Source: Chinchilla lanigera (taxonomy: Eukaryota > Chordata > Mammalia > Rodentia > Chinchillidae). From it: DNA of 64,000 nucleotides. The stretch spans positions 13,461,175 to 13,525,174 of the forward strand of contig NW_004955447.1 of NCBI RefSeq assembly GCF_000276665.1, given 5' to 3'. Shown one piece after another: positions 10,885 through 22,559 of the stretch; the stretch's first letter is position 1, and each line of letters starts with the position of its first letter. The notes below the pieces were generated by a model. The model saw only the letters and a list, made by a program, of their open reading frames with translations. It was not told the origin of the DNA and made no database searches. Made by a program: the position numbers and the translations under genes.

Positions 10885-12135
10885 CACCAGAGTCAGAGCT
10901 TCTTAGTATGCTTCAGGACAAAGCTTTCTGGCTTGTACGTAATTTGAAAACAAAATCTATGCTTTGTTTGTACCATAGTTAATTACTATTCTAAGCTCAC
11001 TCCAATGAATAAAACAAAATTTTTAAAAATCATGTTTATTTTACTGCAACAATGAATATTGCCCTTTTTCCTCTAAATATTTTATAACTGAACTTCCATC
11101 TATTTCAAACTAAATAAGATGTTAGTCATTTTTACATTCTAGAACACTCCATAAGCATGTTTAATTTCCACAATTTAGCATGAAGGTAAAATATTTTACG
11201 GCTATCTTAAAGTATTGAGTCCCTGGACCAAAAATGGAGAATTGCAATTTACAAAGATTTTGACGGCAGAGATTCATTTGTGCAGCCAATTTGATCTGGG
11301 TATCTTCTGTTTTTTATATTCAAGTCAATCATGAACTTTCCCACTCCCTTCTAATTATACCCTATTTTTTTTCCTTGGGGACTGAACTGTGAAAAACACT
11401 TTTGTTTGTTGACAGAAATGATACTGAAGAATATTTTCATGGAAGATTTATGATACAGAGCCAATTACATCTGGATTGCAGAAAGCAAATTAGTTTTGGA
11501 TTTGTCTCATTCAAAAATCATTGACAAGTGTGATTCATCATAATAATTTTGCAGAAGAATCATAGCAGATCATAGCCCGCACCAAAAATGATACAGCTAT
11601 CACAATCCATCATGATTAAATAGTGGTCGAGAGTTAGATGAATGAGAATTTGGAATAATGCATAAATATTGATAAATAAATGCTGATTTGAGTTGGGGGC
11701 ATGGAGGTTTGTGTAGTTTGATTTCCTTATTTTACACTGAACAAATTACAAATTTTTAATTCACTACTATTGAATTATACTAGAATCCACATGCAAATTT
11801 GTTCTAAAGCTTACAAACAAAATTCTGTGAACCACCTACTTAAATATTACCAAAATAACCCCTACAGATTGAATTCCATCCCAGAGGATGTTATCCATAT
11901 TTTATGATAACTTTAACTTTATGACAATTTTATGCCAGAGAAGGTTGACAAAGAATTGAAGCTTAGGAAAAGTGATTCCCCAAAGTCTTCATTCTGTCTC
12001 CATACTGATTTACTTCCTGGGAGTGTAGAAAGCAATGCAAAACAGACAACTTTTCTCAAGTAGATCTTCCTACTTGAGCTGCAAAAAATATTCATTTCAA
12101 CTTTCTTGAAACTCCTGATGATTCTGAAGTATCCA
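10883..12135. other. Apparently single-copy sequence
   Basis: AT-rich with no recognised repeat family. The part around 11200-11680 has few repeat-like runs and could be non-coding conserved sequence, which cannot be judged without other genomes. Confidence 0.4.
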
Positions 12136-12139
12136 TAAG

Positions 12140-12300
12140 TTTTTAATATATTTATTAATTCAATAAATATCAAATTTTGTTTATGCACTAAATATTGTTG
12201 TAGATATTAGGAATGCATAGGAATGCGACATTAATAAAATACAATACACAAAAATCTCTGCCCTCTTTGAGCTCATACTCCAATAGGAAAAATCATGAAA
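12140..12300 (-). mobile_element. L2 LINE 3' end, reversed
   Basis: 'attaattcaataaatatc...aatctctgccctctttgagctcatactcca' follows the reverse complement of the L2 3' terminus (compare remembered 'aatccctgccctcatggagcttacattcta'). Confidence 0.6.
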
Positions 12301-13835
12301 TAAACAAAATAGATATCTTGAGGATGCATTATTGATACAGAAAAACATATCACAAAAATGTTTAGGGAGTGTAAAATGGAAACAATTCCAGAAATTTTGA
12401 AATATGCCACTATATCTATGTACGAGTGAAACTCAATAATTCCTGGACGTTTTTCATCACATGCCTCCAAAAGAAGTAACTGAGTCATCCATCCACAAAG
12501 CCTTTTAAATGTTGTGCGTGTACTTCACCTGAAAGCATTCCATTGGCTTTGCTCGGAAAGGGCAACATTTCATTGAAGTGCTGTTTCTAACATGGATGTG
12601 ATTATAGTTGGAGAGCCTAACTTAGACAGATTTTTCTCAACACTTCAAAGAGCCTTAGAAAATATTTGGTCCTGTCCCTGCATTGTGTTCTGGAGAGAAA
12701 TTTCTACAGACAGATTAAGTTACTTGCTCACAATTCCATGACTATTGCAATCGGCACTGAGACCTGCAGTGAGCTACCTACCTCCAAGTCCAATGTCTCT
12801 GCTGACTTCCCACCCTTGCACCTGGCACTCCTTTGGCAGGCTGGGTACCCCACTGCAGCCCTCCCACCCAGAGCTGGAGAGCATTCCCATTTCATAACAC
12901 TCAGCTCAGAAAGGCTTAATATGCAAAAGTGTATTTCTTCTAGAGAATGAACTAACACTGCTTCTCCAAGGTACTAAAACTACAGTCATCCCAATATATA
13001 AAATACGTACAAGGACATTCAAAGTATTATTTGACCAATTATTAGTTATTTACTGGTTTAATTGTAATATCAAACATTAAATTCTTTGAAAGCATATCTT
13101 TAATTTTCCATTGGCTAGTAACTTGAGGTTTATACTATCATTGCTTATTGGAGGACCCATCGCTGATGATCAGAATCCACACTTTTGTTTATGATCCAAT
13201 TTCTAGTTTCCACTTATATAAACTAAGGTGTGACAAAGGATGGTTAAGTGTTCACCAGACTCACTTCCTCTTTCCCTCTGAAGTCAGGTGTATCTGTATG
13301 TCTATTACCAGGTCCCTGAGAACAGTCAAAGTGCTGTCCCTAAAATCTCTCTGAGTGATCTCCCAAATGTCCCTGTGTCTTCTGCTTTGCCCATCGTCTG
13401 GCTGAAAGAAAAGGACCAGCGGAGGAAGTAAACTCTGCCGGAGCCAAATGATGGAACAGGATTTGGTAACTGCATGAGGTCTATTTGCCATAACCACACT
13501 GAACTCTTACACTGGCAAAAAGCCATTTCCGTTGAGTTGAGCCATTGAAATTTCAGGGTTTTTATGTCAAATAGCTTAGTCTTATTAACACATATGTATT
13601 TGAATATATAGTATTTGAATAGCCAAACTTCTTAATTTATATTTCCATATCTATATTCTGCCAATTAACACACTTTGGGAGTTCTTCTCCTATGAAATTT
13701 CTAGTGAATACCTCTAACAAGGCTTGGATTTTCTTATTTAAGATATATTTATTGCCTAAAGTTCCCTCTTTTTTAGTTGGTCTGTAGTACAAAGCTATCT
13801 CTTCAATATATATGATCCTCTCACTTGCTTACTTT
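12301..13835. other. Apparently single-copy sequence
   Basis: Contains antiparallel open frames at 12666-12958 and at 13148-13526, none with recognisable products. No repeat family assigned. Confidence 0.4.
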
Positions 13836-13839
13836 GGTT

Positions 13840-15040
13840 AATACAATGTTTTTAAAATCCATGCTTATTATAGCTGTGGCTTAAATTTATTTATTTTACT
13901 TTTTTATTCAATTGTATGTTTATCCACAACATGCTTTTTCTTATTTTGACAGAATTTTAGGTTTCTTCCAACTTCTCGCTGTTAAAAACATTTGTCACCT
14001 GAAACTTCCTTATGCATGTCTACTCACACATATATGCAAGAATTTTCATAAACTACATGTACAGATGCAGGACTTTTGGGGTATAGAAGGCATCATTCAA
14101 GATAAGCTAGTTGCTCTATAGCAACTGGTAATCTTATAATCACAGTCATTTAGCACACAGCAGTTGATACCTGCTCACACAAAGTTTGCTGTCCAAGTGA
14201 TGCTCCAGAGAGACTACTGTCCAGCTCTAGGCTCAGCACTCAGGCGCTTTGATTGCACAGTAACTCCACAGCCCCAGTCACAGCAAGCACACATCGCCCT
14301 TGGATCATGGTAAGAGAGTACGCTGAGCAGTGTGCTGGCTGCAAAGTACTTGACCTGGCAATGGATCCACTTCCACTCACACCCAGTGGCAACGCAAGGC
14401 CTCCAACTCTGCCCAACATCAAAGCAGCAGGAATTTTAACCTCCCATGGCCTAGATACCATAGGAGAGTAGAAGTGGAAGTGTATATTTTATTGTAGTTG
14501 ATATTCCATTTAGCATTAATAAAATTAATATTGATGTCATATTTTACTAGTAATTCCAAAAGTCCCCCCCTAACTGTAGTGCTAATTTATACCAGTAATG
14601 TAGTTAGAAGAGTGAGCTGTGGTTTACATCTTTGCCAATAGTTGATTTTGTAAAGACTTTCATTTTTCTCACCTGGCGGGCATAAACTATTATCTCATTA
14701 TGGTTTATGTCTGCATCTCCATATTTCCCCTGTTCTAAAGTATTATTGCTGTTGGTACATTTTTCTATCAAGTTGTCGTTTTCTCTTTGATATGTAGTTT
14801 TCAAGAAATATATTCTAGATGCTGGTTCTATGTTGGCTTTATATGTTTCAAATATCTTTGCAGTTTCCAATATATGATTTCACTTTTATTTATGTAGCCT
14901 CCTGGTGTACAGAGATTTTTAATTTAACATTGACAAAGTTATCATTTTTTAAATCTTATGACTTTTTGGTTTTTGTGTCTTGCTTAAATTTTTTCCTAAT
15001 CTTGCTTTATAAATATAAATTTGCTTAAAGTTTTAATGTT
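13840..15040 (-). mobile_element. Ancient L1 (L1M type), reversed and interrupted
   Basis: Plus-strand landmarks such as 'gtatgtttatccacaac' and 'gacttttggggtatagaagg' (left part), then 'ctcattatggtttatgtctg' and 'ttttgtgtcttgcttaaatt' (right part), follow the reverse complement of L1M 3' UTR and ORF2 C-terminal region. L1 similarity is broken at about 14110-14475. No open frame. Confidence 0.75.
14110..14475. other. Unclassified 365-bp insertion in the L1M
   Basis: Sequence clearly richer in G+C and C-runs than the L1 on either side, with antiparallel open frames of about 72 codons (14240-14471). No target-site duplication or known repeat recognised; it could be an old LTR or SINE-like element. 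Confidence 0.4.
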
Positions 15041-16025
15041 TTCATTTTGCGAATAGCTATCTAATCCACGTGGTGCTCATTTAGGAAGTGATATGCTGTA
15101 TAGACTTATTTTCTATGCAGACATCCAATTCTCACAGCATCAGATATTAAATATTCATTTTTCCTCCAATCATTAACACTAGCCCTTTGTTTTGATATGG
15201 CTTACACAGAAGCCTGAATCTATTTCTCGATTCTCCCTTCTGCTTCCCGGACCTGGTGTTTATCCACATCACCAGCTCACGCTCCCTTGATTTCTTAGGT
15301 CAGAAATATTTCTAGGGGCAAGAAATTCATCACAAATCAAAAGGAACAAATCACTCTGTCTTCATTAAGCTTCTGTTCTTCTGGATGAGATAGACAATAA
15401 CAAACTACAAACAGTATTAATTCTAAATCAATACTATATTAAAAAAACACGGCAGGAAAACAAACTTCTAGAGGTACAGGAGCTACTGTTTTAAATAAGA
15501 AACCTCCGATTTGGGTAGAAGTCTAAAGAAGGCGGGGCAGGGATCATTCTGATCTGCTGGGCAAGGTCGCACCCAGCAGGAAATTTGGGGCAAAGAGTTT
15601 GAATTTCACATTTCTCATTTCAAAGCATGTTTTATATGCTTTACAAGTGCTTTGAGTTTTCTAGGAGCATAACCTTATTCTTCTTTAAAATTGTCTCCAC
15701 AACTCTTTGCTGTTTGCTCTTCTATATAAACATTTATATATAGTCTTCAGGGGCCGATCTCCTGCACTGTTTCAGGGAAGGAATTTATTTCATGACTCTT
15801 ACCAAAGGTCTGTTCACTCTCCTAAGTGATACTGGCTTTCTCCACTAACACAACATAAAGTAAAATGTAAATACAATGTTTATGTAGCCCTGTTTCCTCT
15901 GCTGCTAATATCAAATAGTTTATAAGGTCGCAAGCGAGCATTCTGCATCATAGACTATCTTGTAGGAGGGGTTGGCAAACTTCTGCATATATTAAACACA
16001 GAATTGTCATTAGAAAATAAAACTT
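15041..16025. other. Apparently single-copy sequence
   Basis: No gene recognised. 'ggggttggcaaacttctg' at about 15968 recalls the end of MER1-type hAT elements, but similarity does not continue. Confidence 0.4.
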
Positions 16026-16225
16026 GTAAGCCAGCTCCACTGGATCAGAATTCTAATTAAATCCTACTTTGACTGTCTCTACAAGATTATACAAGAAAAT
16101 TAACCGTTTTCAACCTCAATTGCTTATCATTAAAATAGGAGTCACAATATGCCTATCTCCTTAGAATTATGCAGAAGAATAAACAGGATATGTGAGTGTG
16201 TAAATGCTCAATAACTAGCTCATCA
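16026..16225 (+). mobile_element. MIR SINE fossil, nearly full length
   Basis: In order: a 'tttcaacctcaattgcttatc' region, 'attaaaataggagtcacaat', 'cctatctccttagaattatg' and the 3' 'aaatgctcaataact' end. These are the MIR core and 3' modules in the right order and spacing. Confidence 0.7.
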
Positions 16226-18255
16226 GTAACTTGGTGCAATTTGAGTTAGGATCTTCCTGTGATCCCTGATAGATAGGGTTAGCCATACTGAGTAAGAATT
16301 AGTTACTTCTTTGAGACTCGATCTAGGTTCTCTCTGGAGGCTGCAGACACTAATGGATCAAAGTAATTTCACAAGCATCGCACTGCAAAGAGTCTTTCAA
16401 GGGTCAATCACCTGCAGGATAAAATCTAAACTTACACATGTCAGCTTTCAGCAGCTGCCTCCTGAGCACTCTTTCAATTTCACTTCCACCTCGCCTGCAC
16501 TACCCTGTCATCCATCCACGTGCTGAGTCTTAGCACAAGCTGGTCTTGCTTCTTAGAAAGCCCTCTCCTCCTGATTCCTTAGTAGAGCTGAAAGGGTAGC
16601 AGCTCTATCGCTTTCTCTGTTATTTCAAGGGATAGGTAGGGTAAGACCCTGTGCTATTTCAGCATTACTCTCATTTGCATGTGTACCCATGCTTTAAGAT
16701 AGGGTCTGATTTGATTGGTCTGAAGATGACTGTAATATACAGTTGAATTAAAGCAGGGAAAACACCTTTAAAACCTGTGACCTGCAAAATTGGATGTATC
16801 CTAGTAGTCCAATATTATACTGATACTGGCTAAGGAATTTGAGCTGACATGCTGTTATGATGCTGGGAATTTTACAACGGCATTAATATAGCATTGTACA
16901 AGCCCTACAATTTGGTGAGGAGAATCTTATCATCACTTGGTGCTGAAAAAATCATGCGGATTGTATTTTTGTCTTAAATATAGGTAATGGTACCTATCCA
17001 ATGAAATCTGTAGCCCAGGAAATGTATTTTTAGCATGCCTTTTACATACAAAGGTATTGTCCTGATTTGGTGAACATATTAATTGCTTTCTTTATAAGGA
17101 AACCTATGCCTGAGAAATAAACTTGGCTGACCAGCCTATGAACCCAAATCATCTATTTTTTTGTATTGATTTAGCACTGACTCACTTAACCTATTAAAGC
17201 ACCTAATTTTGCTGAGCTCTATAGCAGGGTGAATTTCTCTTCTATTTATTGTGCCTCCCAATAGCCCTATGAAGTAAGTGGTCAGAAATGACAGCTGCAA
17301 AACTTGTGCTCCCAACTCTTCTGTTGCAGTTATTAGACGATTTTCTTAGTCAGTGGTTAATTAAGACTTTAGAGGTATGTCTGTACCAGTCATTGCATTC
17401 ATCTGAGTTCTGCATTATCGTTGTTCACTTCTCCCTTTAAACTAAGTCATGTGTTATAGAAAGATGTTGTTATGATCACCCTACAATTACATTTTCTCAT
17501 GTTTGTTCATCTCACCAGCAATGTTAGGATTATTTTTCATACATTCCAATTTCAAGTTCACAGTACAATTTGGTTTCTCCTTGCTCCCCCACCAAATGTA
17601 TTTCCAGAAATGATGCTAAGAAAAACTCGCTTCTCTGAAAAACTCCATTAAGAAAATTCATTCTATTTGTTTTTCTGGCCAGCATTGCCCATTTAGCAGA
17701 CAATTTTATTGAGCGATGTACATCGATGCGTGCATCATTTTGAAAGTTCATTGTGCACTGACTCCAACACCACTTTCTGGCGAGAGACCATAAGGAGAAA
17801 TTGTGAGGCCCGTAAAGTGCATAGATTTCAGAACTAATCCTTCCACTGCCTCGTACAGCAGGCTGTTCCTATTTATTACTCTTTCTCCAACTTAATTATT
17901 TCTACTGGCTGCAAGCCTTCGACGTGGGCTTACTAAACCAAGTTGGTAGGATTTATACAGGAAGGTACTACAGGAATTAATTATGAAATTACCTACATCA
18001 AATGCTTCCAACATGCTGATACATCGCCCAGCATTTTTGTTTTTATGTGGGTGGCTTTGATGCCTCGGTCCCACCCCTACTCCTCCACAGATATAACTGA
18101 AGTTCATTCTTCCAAATTTTCTTTAAGCTCCATCTTTCCCAAGAAGACTTCTTTAGTGCACAGGCTGATTGTGATCCACTTCCTGTACTCCCATACTGCC
18201 CCCGTGCACCCTTCTGTGGTAGCACTTGACATACTATGCCTGAAATTTGGTCGTC
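16226..18255. other. Repeat-poor sequence, no gene recognised
   Basis: Two kilobases with almost no identifiable repeats. Candidate non-coding conserved sequence includes 17690-17860, which carries the 10-bp palindrome gatgtacatc at about 17714-17723. The 141-codon frame 17943-18368 runs through the CT microsatellite and looks spurious. Confidence 0.4.
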
Positions 18256-18261
18256 TTACAC

Positions 18262-18264
18262 TCC

Positions 18265-18318
<54 letters not shown>
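18262..18318. repeat. (CT)n microsatellite
   Basis: About 57 bp of CT with one TTT interruption. Confidence 0.98.
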
Positions 18319-18320
<2 letters not shown>

Positions 18321-18324
18321 AGAA

Positions 18325-18415
18325 TGAGCTCATTAAAAGCAGCCATTTTGTCTAATGCAAGAACGTAGCCTCAACACAGTGCCTAGTACACAGTAGGTAC
18401 TTAACAAAGATTTAA
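18325..18415 (+). mobile_element. MIR/L2-type 3' end
   Basis: 'cagtgcctagtacacagtag' followed by 'gtacttaacaaag' matches the MIR terminal motif cagtgcctggcacatagtaggtgctcaa. The CT microsatellite sits just upstream of this end. Confidence 0.55.
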
Positions 18416-18519
18416 TGCAAAAGCAAATGAATCTTGTTATTTTCTTTTTCTCTGTGTCAGAAGGGTGCATTACTCAATACATGCAAATTTGGTTCAACTT
18501 GTTTTGCCCCAAGTGAAAT

Positions 18520-18585
18520 TCTGCAAGCACCTTGCATGTATTAGGAGCTCCATAAATATTTGTATAAGAAATGAATGAATAAATA
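18520..18585 (+). mobile_element. MIR-type 3' end
   Basis: 'agcaccttgcatgtattagg' and 'agctccataaatatttg', then a run with 'aatgaatgaataaataa', resemble MIR/L2 termini. Confidence 0.5.
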
Positions 18586-18719
18586 AAATATAGACTCCCC
18601 AAGAACTGTTTTTGCCCCAAAGCTCTACACAGCGTTAGGCAAGGAATAAGGATAAAGATATGATCTTATTGCAAAATAAAATTAATGCAATCCTTAATAT
18701 ATTTTAAACAACAAAGCAC

Positions 18720-19200
18720 AGGTGCAACATCTGAAGAAAACACTGAAGGAATTGACTTTACAATCCCACCTGCTCCGAGGTGTTTGTACCTTTCATCCAA
18801 ATCACGTTCCTTGTGCACACACAAACGACTGCACAGCGTGCTTACATTTTAAAGCTTGGCTGTTATGTAGAGAACAGTCTTCCAAAGATTAACAAAGCAT
18901 GTTTTAAAAATTTTTTAAAAACTGGGAGACTTTTGTGAACAATTGCTTTATCCAAATGAGGCGCTCCCAGTTGCCAATTAGTGCGGTGTTAATGAAAGCC
19001 AAGCACTGAGAGGGTCATTGTTCCTTTAGTGCTTCTGCCTACACATAATCCTCATTCTCCCTTTATACCTGGCTGTGGAGATTGATCCAGTAAAATCGTT
19101 CAGCAGATGAATTGCTCAGAGGGTATCAGAAGGACATGTTTCAGTGCACATGCTAACACTATTCTGCAATTGTTATTTTTCATGGGTGTCCACATTCTGG
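18720..19200. promoter_or_regulatory. Candidate conserved non-coding element
   Basis: No repeat family is visible. The segment is dense in homeodomain- and SOX/POU-like words: 'gaacaattgctttatccaaa' at about 18937-18956 and 'gccaattagtgcggtgttaa' at about 18974-18993. These are observations of motifs only. Function and conservation are inferred and untested. Confidence 0.25.
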
Positions 19201-19820
19201 CAATATATTTCTAGATTTGACTGTAATCTTACCACGAAACTCACCTGCAGGTCTCATAAACTTCTTTTAGTGTAGACCTAAGTCACAGATTCTATGCAAC
19301 CAGACAGATAGTACTACCCCATAGCATCCATTAGAGGACACATGTGCACCAACCTCTCCTATAACAAATGTTTTCGCAGGGGTACACATTCTGTTGAGTG
19401 AAAACACACATTACAAAGACACTGACTGGCTACGTGTCTATTACTTTTGTGATTGGATTAGCCAATTCTAAAACATATTAGGTTTTCTAGGAGGCCCTTT
19501 TATTTCCTTGATTCATATCTTCACTGTAATATAATAAAGGTTTCTTAACACTTTGGATGCCTTTTAAAAATTGGGTGCAAAAATATTTGACAGTTGTTTT
19601 CTAAAGGCTCCCTGTCTTAAAATCTAGAAAGCAGGTGAATCTGAAATTTTAGGGAACTTGTAGAGAATGTAATAAAAACAAGATCCTGTCTAAAGTGGGT
19701 TAGGTAAGACCAAATTTCTGCTCCCAAATATCACTTGTTAATTGCTACATAATGGGTTAAAACATGTAAGGGGGACCCAAAAGTATGAAGACTTTACATT
19801 TTTAAAAATGTATCACAGTA

Positions 19821-19978
19821 GGCCGGGCATGGTGGCACACACCTGTAATCCCAGAACTTGGGAGGCTGAGGCAGGAGGATCATTGTGAGTTTGAGACCAG
19901 CCTGCACTACAAAGTGAGCTCAAGGCCAGCCTGAGCTGCATATCGAGACCCTCTCTCAAAAAGACAAAAAAAAAAAAA
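19821..19978 (+). mobile_element. B1 SINE (7SL-derived, with internal duplication)
   Basis: Starts ggccgggcatggtggcacac, has 'gaggctgaggcaggaggatc' and the duplicated 'ccagcctg' segment, and ends in an A-tail. An 11-bp target-site duplication (gtatcacagta / gtatgacagta, one mismatch) lies at 19810-19820 and 19979-19989. It is inserted in the mariner fossil, so it is younger. Confidence 0.95.
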
Positions 19979-19984
19979 GTATGA

Positions 19985-20280
19985 CAGTAAAAGACAGTTT
20001 GCCATTGATCCCTCTCAGAATACTCCCTGTCACTCCAAGCACGCTCATCCCACCATGCTTGCTCCTTTCTAAAATAGCTCTTGAGGTCTTCTTCTGTTGT
20101 AGCCTCCTCCAAGCCCTGAATCAATCCAGAGCATTTACCTAGGAAGGTCATTTTGGTTTCGGGGAAGAGCCAGAAGTTTCATAGCGTCTGATCCAGTAGA
20201 TGAGGTGGATGAGGACACACAGTATTATTTTCATGAGCCTGCCTTTCATGAGCCTGGATGGCGCTTGGCTGCAGCATTCC
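19985..20280 (-). pseudogene. Mariner transposase C-terminal fragment
   Basis: The minus-strand frame through 20220-20000 reads PHPPHLLDQTL*NFWLFPETK, then MTFLGKCSG and EEDLKSYFRKEQAWWDERAW. Mariner transposases carry HPPYSPDLAPCDFWLFPKLK at this place, followed by a tryptophan-rich C-terminus. In this family the D34D/E catalytic triad ends in the SPDL(A/S)PCD block. Here the motif is degraded (LLDQTL-stop), so the enzyme is dead. No other transposase domain is preserved in the window. Confidence 0.75.
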
Positions 20281-20467
20281 TTGTATTTTTGACTAATCTT
20301 CGTCATGGTGTTCACAGGAGTGCATACAGAACTGTTGCAGAAAGCAGCAAGATAACTAAGATATGCATGTTTGGAGGCAAAGGGGGTATTTTGAGAGGGA
20401 TGAATGTAATTTAATTACATTATTCTGAGGGATATTTAGTGTAATTTTTAAAAATTTAAACATTTCC

Positions 20468-20885
20468 CATATATTGTGAACACCCCTTATATGTTCATGT
20501 CTCACCCCCCAGAACATGTGAGTTTATTATTTTGCAGAATGGTCTTTCCAGATATGGTTAAGGACCTTGAGATGATGTTATCCTGCTTATTAGGTGGTTC
20601 TAAATCTGACAAGCTCCTTATAAGAGACAGCAAAGACAGACCGGGGAGAAGACAGTATTGAAAATGACACAGAGATTCGAGTTGCACAGCTACAGCCAGA
20701 GTGCTTAGAGCTCCCAGGCACCAGCAGAGGCAGGAAGGATTAAGCCCAGAACTTCAGAGTGGGAAGAGTCCCACCTACACCTTGGGCTCAGGCTTTTGGC
20801 CTCCACAAGAGAGGAGGAATAGATGTTGTTTTAACCCACTGGGTCGTGGGACTCTGTTACAGCAGCCTTGGGAAACTGACACATG
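20468..20885 (+). mobile_element. MLT1-type MaLR LTR
   Basis: Ordered matches to remembered MLT1: 'ccccagaacatgtgagttta', 'ccttataagagacagcaaag', 'agagattcgagttgcacagc', 'tgttttaacccactgggtcg' and 'acagcagccttgggaaactg'. It is a solo LTR; no internal retroviral genes are visible. Confidence 0.8.
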
Positions 20886-21111
20886 CGGTTCTCAAGGAAG
20901 ATTAGCTCCAGGAAGGTAGGCATGTGCTCTATGGAAACCTGTTCTGATCAGGAGAAGTAAGGTCACTGAGAAGCTATAAACACGTCATCTACAGTATCCT
21001 CACGGCAGCTCTTTCCAAGAAAAGGCACCAAGCGTGTGTTCATATGATCACGTCATTGTACAATCATAAAAGTTAGGTATTCTGATCACAGTTAGTTAAG
21101 ATTGCTTTTTC

Positions 21112-21213
21112 AGGGCTGGGGACCTAGCTCAGTGGCACAGCGCCTGCCTGGCAAGTGCAAGGTTGTGAGTTTGATTCCCAGTACCTGAAAAAAACAACAA
21201 CAAAAAAAAAAAA
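21112..21213 (+). mobile_element. ID SINE
   Basis: gggctggggacctagctcag, then 'gcgcctgcctggcaagtgca' and 'gtgagtttgattcccagtac' and an A-rich tail. A short target-site duplication attgcttt lies at 21101-21108 and 21214-21221. Confidence 0.9.
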
Positions 21214-21221
21214 ATTGCTTT

Positions 21222-21945
21222 CTCTTTCCACTCTATGCTCTGGTCCACAACTATGACTCCCTATTTTTATGGTATTTGCGGTCCCCAGACAATATAGGAA
21301 TTTAAACAATGGGAGGTTCAGATAAGAATACATTTCATTTGGGATTATTGAGTTCTATCAATATGATGTTTATTTGCATGTTACTTTTAACTGCTTTGCT
21401 AGAAGAACGGATTTCCGGAAATTCCTCTAATAAAACCTTCACTAACTAATCTGCTGGTTTAGCCCCAAACTGTAAGTCCAGATGTAGCACCACGGTGGGG
21501 CCATGTACTGAGAATTCTGACCTCAGAAGTATGCTGGCAGAGGAGGGAAAATGGATTGAAATGTACAAAGCCAGAAACTAGTCTGAAAATGATTCTTCCA
21601 ATCAGTTATGTAAAGTTATAAGCATCAATTCTGATAGATTCTTAATCGGGAATATTTAAGTTAGCACCACGTATGAGACTACAAATGCACTCTGTACTAT
21701 TTTGATAGAGATCAGAAGGAAGAGAGCTCATTATCTTCTGTGTATTTACAGGACTGCATGCAATGGCAGTTCTGCAGACAGAAAGAACAGATGTGTATGA
21801 AATTACATAACATCTGCTAGCAACGCTCAATAATAAAAAAAATCAACATTGACCATGCTAGAGGAAAGTCTCTATCAAGAAACCGTTAGCTATCTTTACC
21901 ATTTTGTCGTATGAAAAAGTGATCAAAAAGTAGGCAGTTTAAAAG
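21222..21945. other. Apparently single-copy sequence
   Basis: No recognised repeat, RNA or exon. Confidence 0.4.
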
Positions 21946-21957
21946 TGTGATTAAAAC

Positions 21958-22069
21958 CTTTATGTGGTGTGCACTCTTGTAATTCAGCACTTAAGAGGCT
22001 GAGGCAGAAAGATCCCAAGTTTGAGGCCAGCCTAAATTGCATGCCAAAATCCTGTTCAAAGAGGAAAAA
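21958..22069 (+). mobile_element. Degenerate B1 SINE
   Basis: 'gtggtgtgcactcttgtaat', 'gaggctgaggcagaaagatc' and 'gaggccagcctaaattgcat' mark a B1 lacking its first bases. Flanking 'tgtgatta' occurs at 21946-21953 and 22070-22077. Confidence 0.75.
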
Positions 22070-22077
22070 TGTGATTA

Positions 22078-22555
22078 TAGAATTGTGTCGGGGAACAAAT
22101 GACTTAAAACATGTTACTTTTCTGAATTTGCAATTTTTTTGCTAAGTTACATTTTTTTTCTTTGTTGTGATTGCTTTTCTCATTCTGAATGAATACACAA
22201 TTTTGGGCCAAGCTTCTATTCTTCTGTAGAAAGACAGCGTTTAAAAACCTGAACTCACTGTTAGTGCCAGAATATCACGTTAGATTTTTAAAGCTATATT
22301 GAGGTATTTGGGGGAAAAGGCAAAGAAAATGATACATGTGCCCTTTAATGTAGAAAAGAATTCTCTATTTTAAAATATTTATTTATTCTTCTGAGTATCT
22401 CTCAGTCTCTCACACTGGTAATGATTTATAGATTATTTTCTTTCTTGAACTTCAGTGTCTTCACATGTGTTCTTTCAATTTTCTCCCGAGATATCTGAAA
22501 TACAGGCACCTTAAGTACCTGTGGCAACTTGTATAGGCCCAGCGCACTTTCTCTA
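22078..22555. other. No recognised feature
   Basis: AT-rich sequence, nothing identifiable. Confidence 0.4.
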
Positions 22556-22559
22556 CAAG

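Larger units (their letters stand above)
19769..20410 (-). mobile_element. Mariner-family DNA transposon fossil
   Basis: The left end, after a TA dinucleotide (19767-19768), begins agggggacccaaaagtatga, like a mariner terminal repeat. Minus-strand sequence from about 20290 to 19990 encodes the C-terminal part of a mariner transposase. A B1 SINE splits the element at 19821-19978. The right boundary is uncertain. A possible inverted match to the left end reaches 20487, but that stretch can equally be the start of the MLT1 LTR. Confidence 0.7.

Noticed and set aside
15960..16025. MER1/hAT-like end 'ggggttggcaaactt'
   Set aside because: Similarity is limited to about 18 bases and the following sequence does not match.
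17943..18368. 141-codon plus-strand frame
   Set aside because: The last third is translated (CT)n microsatellite (Leu-Ser repeats). The first part has no recognisable similarity.
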